In this document: piece after piece, positions 14,201-27,129 of the stretch
How positions within the stretch are numbered: position 1 is the first letter of the stretch
Layout: each line of letters begins with the position of its first letter
Assembly (NCBI GenBank): GCA_028023455.1
Contig: JAQFVV010012396.1
Location: forward strand, 4,876,085-4,940,084
DNA from: Epiperipatus broadwayi
Lineage: Eukaryota > Onychophora > Udeonychophora > Euonychophora > Peripatidae
DNA: 64,000 nt
Direction: 5' to 3'
Program-made: the position numbers and the translations under genes
Notes under the pieces: generated by a model
Seen by the model: the letters and a program-made list of their open reading frames with translations, nothing else
Told to the model about the DNA's origin: nothing
The model's database searches: none

Positions 14201-15000
14201 AATACATATAGATGACCAGTTTCACTATACAGCAGCTAATTTTGTCTTGTCAGAAGATAGACCCCCTCACAGTATGTCAACAACTTTAATCTGGTATGCC
14301 CTCTGGTGCACTTGCTACATCTTCATCATTTGCAACAGCACTAGAAGTCACCCATCTATATTCATCAATAAGCTTCAACAAAATCAAGGCCCGGGACAAC
14401 AATTGTGCCACCCTGATATTTTTCTGGCACCTTGACACTACTGATATAGCTATCCAACCTATAAAAGGTCACAGTTCAACAGTAATCTCATTGAACAGCT
14501 TTCAATGGTACCATTTATTTTTCTCAATATACCTCACTTTCACTGACTGCCTTCAACACCATCATCAACAGACTACAAAATTTATTCTCCGTCTATTGCA
14601 ATCTGTAAGCTGCTCACCATATATAGTTTTACTCTGAATTGACTTTGTTCTTTGTACAGCACCCATAACTTGATTTCATACCACCTTGATTATTTACTTC
14701 CTTATTGTGCTCTAAGACTGATAATTAAAAGAATAATAATCAAGATTAATTTGGTGACTGTAAATAACTTCCAATATGATGCCAGAGTTTACAATCTTAG
14801 ATCATAATTATCTATCTATGAAGTTGAATTGTATATTTAACTTTTTATGACTTCAATGATTAAACTGATATTCATCTCTGTATTCAAAATTAGTATCAGG
14901 ATTTGTAAAAAATATATACCTTGAAACCTGTTTATTGTAACTTTTGAAATTATTCTATATAATTACCTGTACAACAGGATTGCACCTGTATTATAATAAA
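11300..15000 (+). mobile_element. Decayed LINE (endonuclease + reverse transcriptase), copy C
   Basis: Plus-strand remnants appear in the expected order. About 11520-11600: an endonuclease-like segment GTHIHHQLELVVLTLPD, resembling the THxxGxxLDLVLT region of APE-type LINE endonucleases. About 12895: motif A as IVVDLDIK. 13131-13151: motif B as SQGSPLS. 13258-13269: the catalytic box YMDD, in an open frame to 13578. 13620-13817: a downstream connection region containing WFQSHIRDLVYHPLIINGL. Stops and shifts separate the pieces, so it is dead. The 3' end runs into the microsatellite at 15.0 kb. The clade (I/Jockey/CR1-like) is uncertain. Confidence 0.6.
12920..13131 (+). repeat. 106-bp tandem duplication inside LINE copy C
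   Basis: The segment starting GAAGTACACTGCTTTACTTA at 12921 recurs at 13027, almost unchanged to the end of the unit. It lies between RT motif A and motif B, so it adds an extra copy of that coding stretch. The near-identity suggests the duplication is younger than most of the decay. Confidence 0.85.
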
Positions 15001-15165
<165 letters not shown>

Positions 15166-15179
15166 ACAGTGTAAATAGA

Positions 15180-18100
15180 AGGCTAATATTGGAGTTTGGA
15201 AATTAATAAAAACAATAGTCATATTTACATAGTTGGGTATAAATTGAGAATTGAAAAATAGGTATTATTAAAAAAAGTAGAATAAGGAATTAAATTTTAC
15301 CACAAATAAATAATTGATTAATAACATTTTTGTAGAAAGAATAGGAAAAAACTTTTTATAGATGTGGTTAATCCTCATAAAATAAAAGAACAAAAATTAA
15401 GAAAAAATTGGATAAAAATATTCTGAAATTGTGTAGAACTTAATAGCTCAATCTTCAGAATACCGAAGATGATAATCTTCATAGGTAAGTCTTTGGTTCA
15501 GTGATTAGTATTTTTACGTCATCAGCTGCAAATAATTAAGCATATTAGAAAGTGAATGCCACCCTCACATATACAGAATGAAACAATATATGATTATCTT
15601 TGTTTCAAAATTATCTTCTAATCTCGATGATGAACATAATCTATAAATGTTATGTTTTAAATAATTTTATCTTTTTAATTATTAGACTTTAAAAAATATA
15701 AACATTTTTTTTTAAAAAAAGGAATGAATGCAGGTACGTGAAATTAGAACAGATTTAATGTCAATTTTTTTTTTTTTTTTTAAAGTTTTTAATTATTTTC
15801 TTTTAAGACAAATTCTTACTTCTTTTTTTTTTTCTAAGATAGAATTTAAAACAATAAATTAGCTTCATATATAACATTTGCGGGGTTAGTTTTTCTTATT
15901 TCAGTTTCTAGTTTTCATCATTTATCTTATTTTCAAGGAATTATGGGATACTTTAGAATTTTACAAAAGAAACAAAATACAGATACAAACTAGACAATGG
16001 ACAAAAAAATGACAAATTCTTATCATGAAGTAACATTAAATCTTACTTTAGAAACTTAGAATAATAAAATAATAAAAGAAAAAGAAAGTTTTTATAAAAG
16101 ACTATCTCATTTTACCGCAGGAGAAAACTTTTAATTATACTTCATGTCAGCCAACGATTTGTTTACAGAGAAAGAAAAATGAAGACTTACGCTCAAATTA
16201 ATTAAAAATAAAATGTTTACCCAATTCACAAAAACTATTTATTTAAGTAATAGAAAAGAAATTAAAAGATGAGAACAAATATATAAAGTTATATTTACAT
16301 GCTGAAGCATTTTGATCTTTAGAAACTTTTCAATATATTTGGTTAAACTTAAACTAGGTTAAATAGAAAATGGTAATAGTTTATATTCCTTATTCCAAGC
16401 ATTTAAGAAAAGTTTAAAATCCGTATATTATTTTAAAATCTATGCCTCAACCAATGTGACATGAACAAAACAAATCAATTTTTATGTGTAAAATACAATT
16501 CTTAACCATTTAAAAACAGACAGACTGTATAGGCAAATTATTTATTTATTTTTTGAACGTAGAACATTGTAAAAGAAATAGAATAAATTGCATGAAGAGA
16601 GGGAAAAACATGAAGACAGATATAAAAAATGATGGCATGAGAATAGGGTATTGTATCACAAAACAGGTTTTATTAAAATAAAAGAGAAGAAGAAAATGAT
16701 CAGTGCTTAGAAAATGATTTGATAATAGATAATAAAAACAGATGAGTTTTCTGTGCTATGTAATGGTTCCAAAGATAGGAAATATTTAATATGGCTAACA
16801 GAATATCTGGGTATTTGGCTTATGGATATAAACATTTGATTTCTTACATTACATCACTATCATCACCTCATGTAATTATAGATACATTAAGTGACCATTG
16901 AACACATATAAATGCATGCACAAAAAATGCTTAATGCAAAGCTCTTTGAACTGTGATCAAACTAAGACAAATCATTTGCTTAATGTCAATTTATAATTGC
17001 ATGTTTAATTGCTTATAAAATTGTATGACATTCAGTCAGATTAAGCATGATTATTCCATTCAATTTATCATAATGAGATATATTTTAATATTTTACTAAT
17101 CTGAAAATCCATCCAGAAGCTTTTAACTCTTATGTTCATTAATCCACCACTAGATTAAATAATACGAGCAATAAATATCAATGATAATCTATGATTGCTT
17201 TCTGTCATCTTTATATTTATATATATTGCATTTATAGATAAAATATGAAATGAATTGATTTTTTAGTACAAAATCAATCTTTCCAATAAATATAGGTAGG
17301 AGGCAAGAAAGAAAATTAAAGAAAAAATACAAATGAAAATCTTACTAAACTAATGAGTTTTTTTTCTTTCTTTTAAATTTAGATTCTGAAAGCATTTCAT
17401 TGGCTTTGACATTTCTTCATATAACAATCAATTTTGCAATCAGATTTTATTTAACAGTTACTGACTATAGAATTTTCAGTAAATAATGTTTTAAATAAGA
17501 GAAATAAAATTGTATTTTGATAGAAAGCTCACACACATATATGCATGTGGTAAAGAATCTTTAAATAGCTCATTGTGCAGCAAAAGTTTTTGCTGAAGCA
17601 AGAAACATTGAAAAAAAAATATAACAGAATATGACAACCAATCACCAGATAATGTCAGTTTAAGATTTTTCTTCCTTGTTTTACTCTCTAGATAGGAATA
17701 CTTAGATACTTATTTACTGATCATTAATTAGATATCTAGCTAGATTTGAATATTAGCAATCTGGATCATAAATTATAATATAAAATATGCCAATGTATTT
17801 ATACCTGTGTGAATCATATTCAATGTTCTTTCTGCCATAACAAGTCTTGTAAATTCCTTAAAAACATTATTATGGCACATGGTTTTACAATACATAATAT
17901 GAACCACTAAAATGCTTCAATATCAGTTTTTTTTTTCTAATTTAAAACAAAAATTTAATTTTAGCACATTAATGCATTATAAGTTTAATTATGAACCACA
18001 CTATCACATTACATATTGTAAGTCATAATCTAAACTTAGCCAAACTACATTGCTACATAAAACATGCATTGATTCAGAGACTTACAGGCATCTTGGAGAG

Positions 18101-18448
18101 ATAACCAATTGTCTTTTTACTGGAAAACACATTGTATATATACACAATCAGAATTTTTAAAAATACTAAACATATACACTGTAAAGAATATTTTCTGTGA
18201 GTAGTTTGTAATTTTTAAATATATTTAATCTACATGTGGGATGCCTAATTTACAAATAAAATAATCATAAGTAACTAATGTCATTGTAATAGAAGTCTGT
18301 GGTAATCTATAGCAATTTTTTATGTGCTACACTGTGGTAAATATTATTTGGCAGATGTAATAGAAACTGCATTTATAAATACATTATTGATGATAATTAA
18401 TGATACTTATGTAATAACCAATACTTTTTTAATGTGCTTGCAGAACTT
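15180..18448. other. AT-rich DNA, no gene seen
   Basis: Only short frames, with A and T runs (15690-15840). I see no coding similarity, tRNA-like element or clear inverted repeat. Confidence 0.6.
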
Positions 18449-18461
18449 CTTTTCAATAGAA

Positions 18462-18890
18462 CACAGAGGGAAAACTCTCCATACAGTAGTGCCACTCATT
18501 GCAAGTCAGAGTAATCAATGGATGAGGAAAGTTTGTGCATAAAATCCCTATCTGGTGCCTACTCATCCAATATTCCCAGACTAGTTTATAGCTTGTGGTT
18601 TTCATCAGTGATGAGCCTTGGATCTGAGAGCACTGGATCTAATACAACCCACAGCAGCCATCTTCTTATTAGCTAATTATAAAGCTTTGAGTCCAAAATG
18701 AAAACATAAGCTAGAAACTAATCTAGGGATATTGGATGAATAGGCACTAGATAGGGATTTTATGCACAAACCTTCCTCATCCATTGATTACTCTGACTTG
18801 CACTGAGTGGTGTTATTGTGTGGAGAGTTTTGCTTCTGTGAAAACAGCTTGGGTATGCATAAACAATGGTTACCATGTGATGTTTAGTGG
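18462..18890. mobile_element. Hammerhead foldback element, family I, copy 2
   Basis: Flanked by CTTTTCAATAGAA (18449-18461) and CTTTTAAATAGAA (18891-18903), a 13-bp direct repeat with one mismatch. The left arm (ACTCTCCATACAGTAGTGCC onward) is the inverse of the right arm, which ends GTGTGGAGAG and continues to the family 3' end CATGTGATGTTTAGTGG. Both arms carry the family hammerhead region, in opposite orientation. Confidence 0.8.
18563..18624 (-). ncRNA. Hammerhead ribozyme motif (family I, left arm)
   Basis: Minus strand: CTGATGA core intact; stem II region AAACCACAAGCTA partly decayed; then TAAAC (G12 to T), TA loop, GTC. Stem I arms CATCA and TGGGA partly pair. Probably inactive. Confidence 0.5.
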
Positions 18891-18903
18891 CTTTTAAATA
18901 GAA

Positions 18904-19731
18904 GCTATAGTCACATCTATATTATTCCATTTTCATAATATATACATTTTCAGAACATTGCTCTAAAAAACATAAATCTCGGATATATACAAAATTATGA
19001 GACAAATAAATGTCTAAGTTGTAATTGAAATTAATAGTAATGTTTCACATCAATACACAAGTAAATGGATTTAGCATAGAAAAATAAAGATAATTAGTGA
19101 ATAATGCTAATTTGGATAGCTAAAATAATTTACTATTCAGTCTTTTGGGGAATATATTAAAATAAAAGACCCAAAGTATAAGGTCAAATTTATATTTATG
19201 AACACTTATTCATCCAAATTAAACAATAATATTGATTAAACTAATGCAAAAATCATCCTTATTAATACCTCTATTATTATTTAACATGAATACATAAGCA
19301 AGCTTTAATGGATTCAATAATGATATATTTAACTTCTTTTGCTATACTTACTTTTATAACAAAAGAAATGTATTTTATAATTAAGGCTTATAAATTATCT
19401 CATATATAAATAAATACATCTAAAAAAATTTATAATAGTCACATTCCAGTGTTTTTTTTTCACAGTTACAACCTGCAATTTGATTTAAATACATAAAAAG
19501 AAAAAATCAGTTTGTAAAAAAGCAAAAGAAAATCTTAGAAATAACCACTATAACCTTAAAATAAAAAAGAATTCTGTAATATTATTGTTAAAATAGAGAA
19601 TATATGTTTTTATTAAAATTTGCAATACATAATAAAGTTGAATGGATTATTACAGCCTTGTTTAAAACTGCTTAGAAATTTTTGTTTCTTTTGTAGATAG
19701 AACTTTTAAAATATGTAAATAATTGTTTAAC
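18904..19731. other. AT-rich DNA, no gene seen
   Basis: Short low-complexity frames only; no repeat or coding match that I can support. Confidence 0.6.
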
Positions 19732-20140
19732 TCATCATCATCATCATCAACCATTATCAATCCACTGCAGGATGAAGGTCTCTCCAAGTTCAATCCATCT
19801 TATCCAATCTTAGCTTCTCTTCTCCACATCACCCCTGCACACTTTTTTATTTCATCCATCCATCTCACATATGGTCTCTTTCTGGATCTTTTACAATCTC
19901 TTGGAATCCAGTTTAATATTGCAATTGCCCATCTATTATCATCTCTTCTAGCAATATGTCCAGCCCAACTCCACATCAGTCTTTTAATTTTTTCAATGAG
20001 GTCAGTAACATTTGTTTGTTCTCTTATCCATATATTGTGTTTTCGGATTTCTTCTTGTTACTCCCAACATGCATCCTCCATACTTCTTTGAGTGATCTGA
20101 AGTCTCTGTATTGTTCAAATGTTGGCACATATATTTACAA
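19732..20140 (-). mobile_element. 5'-truncated RTE-type LINE, 3' end
   Basis: The reverse complement matches the 2.2-kb fragment: ETWTLQ-like start lost, then the region corresponding to ERWMLRVTKRDR, the W.GHIARRDDNR segment, KRSRKRPYVRW.DEI, and a basic C-terminus. It ends in (GATGAT)n, seen here as (ATC)n at 19733-19749. It is clearer than the 2.2-kb copy in the GH.ARRDDNR part but still frameshifted. Confidence 0.8.
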
Positions 20141-20180
20141 ATCTTTCATTTTTTCAATAAAATTATTATATGATGCATAG

Positions 20181-20762
20181 CATGTCAAACATTTTACATT
20201 ACTTTTCTTTTGGTTTGAAAACAAATCTGGTTTGTTGTTTGTGCATTTCTTCAAGGGTTGATGGTTTTCTCTTATCTTTCAATAGCACAAATAATTATTT
20301 TCAGATTAGATGATTTATCGTTTAGAAAATTTTTAAAATTCAGCCATTGATTGATCCAAATAAATTGCTAGCCAAGTCTTTAGTAACTTTTAGCATCTAG
20401 TTTTTATTAATTATTAAAGTTTGGTTTAGCAAACTGAAATCGCAATAATCCCATACAATTAGTTTAAGTTTTTCTAATTTTTCTTTTTAATCCATGACTA
20501 TCCTATTGTAATAGAATACATTTCTTCAAATCTCTCTTTTCTGAAATCAGGAAACAGTTTACTCTCTTTTTCCTGTTAAATTCAATATTTTTTCTTTAAA
20601 ACTCATTTCCTATCTGGTATAAAATCTAAGCTTTTTTCTTTGAATGGAAATTCCAAGGCTACTTTTAAGCCAGGTTATTTTAAAGCTATTTTAGCTCATA
20701 AATAATCCAAAAGTAATATTGTCCTTGTTGAAAATAAGTAATTCAGCAATAAAATTTTGTCA
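20181..20762. other. AT-rich DNA, no gene seen
   Basis: T-rich on the plus strand; no domain or repeat recognised. Confidence 0.55.
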
Positions 20763-20763
20763 A

Positions 20764-20874
20764 GCGTTGTTAGCCGGTAGGTCATTGCAGCAGCCTTGCA
20801 AGCAAGTAGTTGTTTGCAGACTGTTGTGGGTTCGCGTCCCGGCCAATGCTATGACATATGAAAAAAAAAAAAAT
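20764..20874 (+). mobile_element. tRNA-Gly-derived SINE, copy 2
   Basis: Contains an A box (TTAGCCGGTAGG) and a strong B box (GGGTTCGCGTCCC), the best pol III internal promoter of the four copies. It ends CCAATGCTATGACATATGA plus an A tract. It is longer in the anticodon region than the others, with an AGCAAGTAGTTGTTTGCA insertion. Flanking ATTTTGT / ATCTTGT may be a weak target duplication. Confidence 0.75.
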
Positions 20875-20889
20875 CTTGTTTTTGATATC

Positions 20890-23800
20890 AACTTAATTCT
20901 AGACAATTAATTTTAAAAATAATAATAATAAAACAATATACATATAAAAAAGATTTTAAAAAAAAAAATCATATACCTATCTACTTTTCAAATTACTGAT
21001 TTACTTCTTTTCCAAAATAAATAAAACAAAAATGAAAAAGAAAAGAACAACTTAGGTTTGCCAAAGTTAAGATTAATTCCTTTATTTTATTTTTCGTTTT
21101 TCTTATTATTAATCTGCACTTACAGCATATGTCTCTATAAAAAAGAGTTTGCTATTCTTTGACTCTTCTTTTAAGTCTCGCTAGCAAGACAAATTTTTAA
21201 TATTCACTGCATATATTCTTTTACTGAAGATGTTTTTCTATATGAGCATCCATATGATAAACAAATATTGATAACCTACTCACCCATATGAATTAGCAAT
21301 GTGGTGAGTTTAATGCCTTTTAGATCTGAGCTTAAATGCAAGGAATACCATGGTCATCATGCCTGATAGTTCTTAGCTGAAATATTAGTTAAGCTTATTT
21401 AAAGGTAGAATGAATGAATGCATATATATGTAAATAATTAGGTTTTTTTTTTACATTTACAGTTATAATAAATGAAAATAAATTATGGTTTCCACATCCC
21501 AGAATCTATAAAGTCATCAGTCAAAGCAATGGATTGGTGACAACCAAAGGAACTATGAATCATTAGATTAGAATCTGAGGCTGCTATTTAATGATGAACT
21601 TTTATTTAATTATCTACAACTATAGATCCATTTGAAATGAAAAAATAGCATGACTTAGAAGAAGGAATTAGCTAATATTAAAAATGAATACTGTCATACT
21701 TTGTATAATTATAAGAAAAAGTGAAAAACCAGTTAATTTGAAAATAGACATATATCTAATTATAAAAGTATAAATACTGGAAGCATAAATGAAATGTTAC
21801 TTTTTAATGAATAAAAAATGGAAGGCCAATATTGCAAAGATTAATGGTATATTAAATAAAATAACACAATCAGTTATGCAATTTAATGAAAGATATCAAA
21901 TTCAGATAATTCATATTTATTGTAAGAAAGAAGCAGAGAATTTTACTTAGATGTGAAAACACTTTTATTCAGAACAAGTAATATTTTGATGTTGTCGCAG
22001 AAAATTTTAATCTTTGAAAATTGTATAATGATTTACAAATTAAAGTGTTGTGAGTAAATTTGAATATGAAAATTAAAATTGAGCAAAAATAAATTTATGG
22101 AATTTGCATCATAAAAAAAAATAATGCATACTAAAAAATCCCAAGTGTAAATAGGTATGAAAGTATTCAAATCATGGACTATGGGATTAAATTTTGTTTT
22201 AGATTACAGAAAATATATATTTATAGATTATAATATTCTTAATAGATTAAACATATATAGTGATCATCATTTAGTTATAAGTAAGATCTATTTTAAAGTG
22301 AAGTTAATACAAAAGCTATTATAGTATTAACAGATGATAATCTTTGACCTTCAAAAATGCTCCAATAAATTTAAGCTAAAATTACTAATAACTTTAACAT
22401 TTTAACATACTTTGATATTGGCCCAATATTTAAATAAGTTTAATAATAAGAAACAGTAATTAAACTAGGGACTACTGTATGGATAAACAGTACAAAAAAG
22501 TGCAATTTATCACTAAATTTTCAACTTGCATAAAATAATATATAAAATATTTTAAAATGATATATTCAGAATAATTGTCAATTGGCAAAAAAAAAATGTT
22601 ATAGGAAAAAAAAATTCCAAAATATAAAATAATATTTTGGTTTTGAAAAAAAAATTGTTTCAGTAATAAGAAGCAAAGATAGTATAAAATGAAAAAAAAA
22701 AAGTATAGCAATATACACAAAACAAATAGTAAAGAAGGCAATATCCAACAGACTTTTTAAATGCCAGATTTGAGATTTATTCTTTGGCTAAGAATATGCA
22801 AAATGTATATTTATTTATCAACTGTAGACATTTTTTTAAACTTTTATCCAAATTAAAATGTCAGATTATTATTGTATTAGTCAGACAAGTTACAATATTG
22901 TTTTAAATATTATTTTGAAAAATATTTAAAATTATTAACTTTAGTAATTTATGTATGTTAATGTTATGAGCATTTTAAATTATGTAATAAAATTTATTTA
23001 TAGATAATTATTTGAAAATGTGTTTTTATTAAAATGCATACAATACACTATTTAATGACTAACATGATAGAACAATTCTAAAAAGACTAATATGAATTAT
23101 TCAAAAAAATAATTTAGTAAAACTTTCTCTTGGAGTTATTTTTAAATCAAAATCCTATTTGATTATAATGGAGCAATTATTGCCTCAAACTTGTAATTTA
23201 CAGTAAATTTGAATTATTACCACAAAAAATTAATATGATAATTATATTTATTGATTAGTTATTTTTATTTCCAACTTGTAGCTTTTAAATTCACTTCTTG
23301 TCATTGTTGCTATCAACTTTAAATAGGTTTTCTTTTTAATGCTTTTATTGAAGTTGAAAAATTGGTTTGTTTATTTATTAACTTTTCATCTTTTTCAAGT
23401 TAGAATGAAATTTTTAAACCAAGATTAATATATTTAAATTTAATAAAATTTCTTGAAAATTGATATATACCTAAGTTATTCCAGCCTAATCCATTTGAAA
23501 CACTTATCTTTTCAGTACATAAACTAGTTTCATAGATAAGAAACAGAGAAGATTACTTCTTTATAAAAATGAAACTGCATTTATATACATACATTTTTGA
23601 AAAGAGAGCTCTTTGATGATTTGTTAGTAAAATTATTCCATTTATGGTTTTCAAATCTTAGTCACAATTGACTTTTATGTTTCTAGGTAGAGTTTGTCTT
23701 TAAAATTTTATTGTTGGGAAGCACATTTGTTTTAACCACAATTTAATATACATAAAGATAGTTGGCACAATATTAAATCTAATTCAGCAAGCAGGATTCA

Positions 23801-24385
23801 ACATCCTGATGGTTATAAGTTCCATGCCACAATGAAGTTCTTTAGTGGCTTATTACCAGTGCCTGCTGGTTAGTCCAACTGCTTTGTAAGGTTTCTGAAA
23901 ATTCATGTTAGCACCAATCACTCATGATGGAGTGTAAGCAAAGGCAGCAACAAAAGACCAAAGACAAAAGTCAAAATTATTTTCTGAGACTGCCATACAC
24001 AAGCCAATAATTATTTTTAATCAGTCCCATTTACAGAATTCCTTAGATAAATGAACAATATGTTTACAGATAATTACTAGCTATTGTAATCCTTAAAAAT
24101 ATGTTGAATTGATATTTTAAAACTTCTCAAACATAATACAAAGCTTTAAAAAAATCAGTTTTTAAAGAATTTCTCTTAATAATGAGATAAACTACTTTAG
24201 CACAATTATCTTAATTAATCTGATTCTTTAGCTAGATTTAATTAAACTTTGTTTTAGAGTGTAATTTTTAAAATAAATTTATTTAATTGAACTAAATTAG
24301 TTTTTTTTTTATTTTTATCTTTTAAACTAAACTTAAAATTGACTCAATTTTATTTTAAGCACATGTGTGGGTGTGATTTTAATAG
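20890..24385. other. AT-rich DNA, no gene seen
   Basis: Long A/T-biased stretch. The open frame on the minus strand at 22472-22741 is Phe/Leu/Tyr-rich and looks like composition only. No mobile-element signal recognised. Confidence 0.55.
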
Positions 24386-24390
24386 AAACC

Positions 24391-24392
<2 letters not shown>

Positions 24393-24427
<35 letters not shown>

Positions 24428-24436
24428 CTTTAATTT

Positions 24437-24475
<39 letters not shown>
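24393..24475. repeat. Two (TA)n tracts in an inverted setting
   Basis: Two TA tracts of about 30 bases. The second is bounded by TTTACAAAT and ATTTGTAAA, so it forms a hairpin-capable palindrome. ACTTTAATTTACAA occurs on both sides of it as a short direct repeat. Confidence 0.75.
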
Positions 24476-24477
<2 letters not shown>

Positions 24478-24479
24478 GT

Positions 24480-25680
24480 AAAACCTGAACTTTAATTTAC
24501 AATTACCAATTAATTTTATTTTTAAATATAAATTATAAATTGAGATAGAGTATGACCCATCTTTCTATATATGCACGTGTGTGTTACTCATATATTTATA
24601 GTACTTATAATTTTTTTACACTGATGGTATTATTAACATTGAAAAGATTATAAATAAACAAAAATTGGATTTTTAATTAATATTTATATATATTGATCAA
24701 AAATAAACATAAGTTTTTAAAAAAAAATTGGAAGAGTATTATTTAAAATATTTATGAAAAGCATTGAGATGTGGATAAATAGATTGCTTTTTAAAGATAA
24801 AATTGTAGATATGGTTATTCAAAGCCATTTTACAACTACATATATGCATTATAAACCAACAGCTAGTAAATACCATCACAATACCATAAACATTTACCTT
24901 GGTTTATTTTTCAATAATAAATAATATCTCCACCTGACAAAAAAAAAGTATAAGGTTTTTAAAATTCAAATAATTTAATCTGTTTGCACATTTTAATGAT
25001 TCAGTTAAAAATAATAGCATGACAGAAGTATTTACTACTAACATATTCTACAATAATTAGTACCCATATAATTAAGAATACCCTAAAAAATAATGGACTA
25101 GTTTCTTTATATAGATTACATAAATATATTGAGCACTGAATATGATAGAATTGGAGTTGTGATACATGGATTTTCAGCTTCAGGTTGCACCATTCTATCA
25201 CCTGCATTAAACTATGCAGGAAAAATATTTCCTGACAGTATTTCAGATGAATAATCACATGTAATATGTGATCACTAAAAATGTAAACAGAAACAGAAAA
25301 AAAATCAAATTGGAAACAATATCAGATGCCTGCCATAACTTAATCTTACAGTAGATTGCTCTACTGTAGAGTGATGAATACTGATTTTTATGCCAAATGG
25401 ATAGCACATTCATGGAATACCTAACACATGCATGATCTCTAATGGTCCATAGATTGCAAGTTGGTAACTACTAATTTATTGCGCATATATTTTATTATTT
25501 ATATTTAAAAAAACATACTGCCGTATCATTATTTAATTTAAGGACAGTTATTCTGAATTTTAAATAATTCTCAAGATAATTCAGTACTATTTCTGGTTTA
25601 TTCTATAATTATTTCAAAAATATTAAACTATTAAAAACACTATGTAATGATCCAAAAAAGCTATTTTTAGATTATTTAAG
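24480..25680. other. AT-rich DNA, no gene seen
   Basis: The minus-strand open frame at 25001-25258 has no recognisable domain. Nothing else supported. Confidence 0.55.
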
Positions 25681-25693
25681 TTCATGTTAGAAG

Positions 25694-25733
<40 letters not shown>

Positions 25734-25747
25734 CTTCTAACATGAAC

Positions 25748-25778
<31 letters not shown>

Positions 25779-25780
25779 CT
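25680..25780. repeat. Palindrome with (TA)n core
   Basis: GTTCATGTTAGAAGCAATA at the left and TATTGCTTCTAACATGAAC at the right are perfect inverted copies around a TA tract, followed by a second TA tract. This can extrude as a cruciform and is a likely site of instability. Confidence 0.8.
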
Positions 25781-25789
25781 GTTTTGCAA

Positions 25790-27116
25790 TTTTTACCTTT
25801 ATGTTTTTATTACATTTGTGTATTATATCATTCATTTATAAAAACTATACATTATATTATTTAAAAAATTCTGAGTGTGCAGTTTCTAATGGTTTATATT
25901 GGCTTTAAATTATGTTTTATCCACAATTAAAATCTAATTTTAACTGGTAACCACCCTCCCCCCTTTGCCATCTAATAAATTCCTCAACTAAAAATTTTTT
26001 AAAATTAAGTTCTGGAAACAAACATATAACTTTTATTATTTATTATATACCTTAAAAACATTACTTCCATTATAATAAAAACATCAATCCAAATCAATGA
26101 TGTGCAACTGAGAAATAATAGGGAGAAATGTAAAGAAAATCTTTATCCACAGGCTAGTTGAATAAAATTGTACCCTGTCATATTATTTTAAAATTATCTT
26201 GGTACTCCATTCTAATTAACTATATACTAAATAAATATACTTATATACTACTTTTCTAAGCATTTGAGGCATGGTAGTCATGCAGAATTTTAATTAAAAA
26301 GAATCTACAAAATTTGAACTGTATAAAAAAATTTCAGTTTTAAGGGAAAAGGTATCTTGACAAATGGAAATCATACACTCATCATATGTAGATACAACCA
26401 ATATATAAAGATATGTTTTTTTATGAATGTTTGTAGACAGCATTTTACTTGTAGTTTTATGCTGGACTATTTCAATCATGAAGCTGATATATTAAATGTT
26501 TTTTTAAAAAACATTATATTTCTCTAAACACATTTAACTTTATATATGTCTAAATATTTCAACTATTATTAATAATACATGGGTTAGTATAGAATACAAT
26601 ATTTCAAGTGGCATTATTTTTCTCTCTTCTTCAGGATGCTATTGATCTGACCAGTGATAACTAGTACTTTAACAAACCATATGATTCTATCAGTCTAATT
26701 GGTTACAGCATCACCTTTAATTCAGTAGTCATGAATTTAAAAGTCACCAATTCAGTTCAAATGATAACAATGTCACATTATTCAAGCCAATAACATCTGA
26801 AAACAAGTGGAAAATAATTCCACTTGAAGCATTGCATTTTTATAATCTATCTTATTACTAAAGTTGAATGTATTTTGAAAGATAATAGTAAACTTTGAAT
26901 TTTTCTAAAAACAAGCCCGTTAGTTACATAACCAAAACACTATATTCATTTTTAAAAAATAGAATTACGCTATTTGAGAGTAACTATGACATTTTTTTTT
27001 ATTTTGTTTTATATATATATTAACAGTTAAGAGTTCTGTTTTGCTGTTTTAGACCCATTCAGTCTTAGCAAAAAAAAACAGAATTTTGAATTTTATTTCT
27101 GGTCCCCATAGTTTAA
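25790..27116. other. AT-rich DNA, no gene seen
   Basis: No coding or RNA feature recognised; a few poly-A/T runs. Confidence 0.55.
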
Positions 27117-27129
27117 TATATTATCCTAA

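Noticed and set aside
21510-21545. CTGATGA on the minus strand
   Set aside because: No GAAA at the right distance and no flanking pairing.
22472-22741. 89-residue hydrophobic minus-strand frame
   Set aside because: Phe/Leu/Tyr content matches A/T-rich composition; no start context, domain or conserved neighbour.
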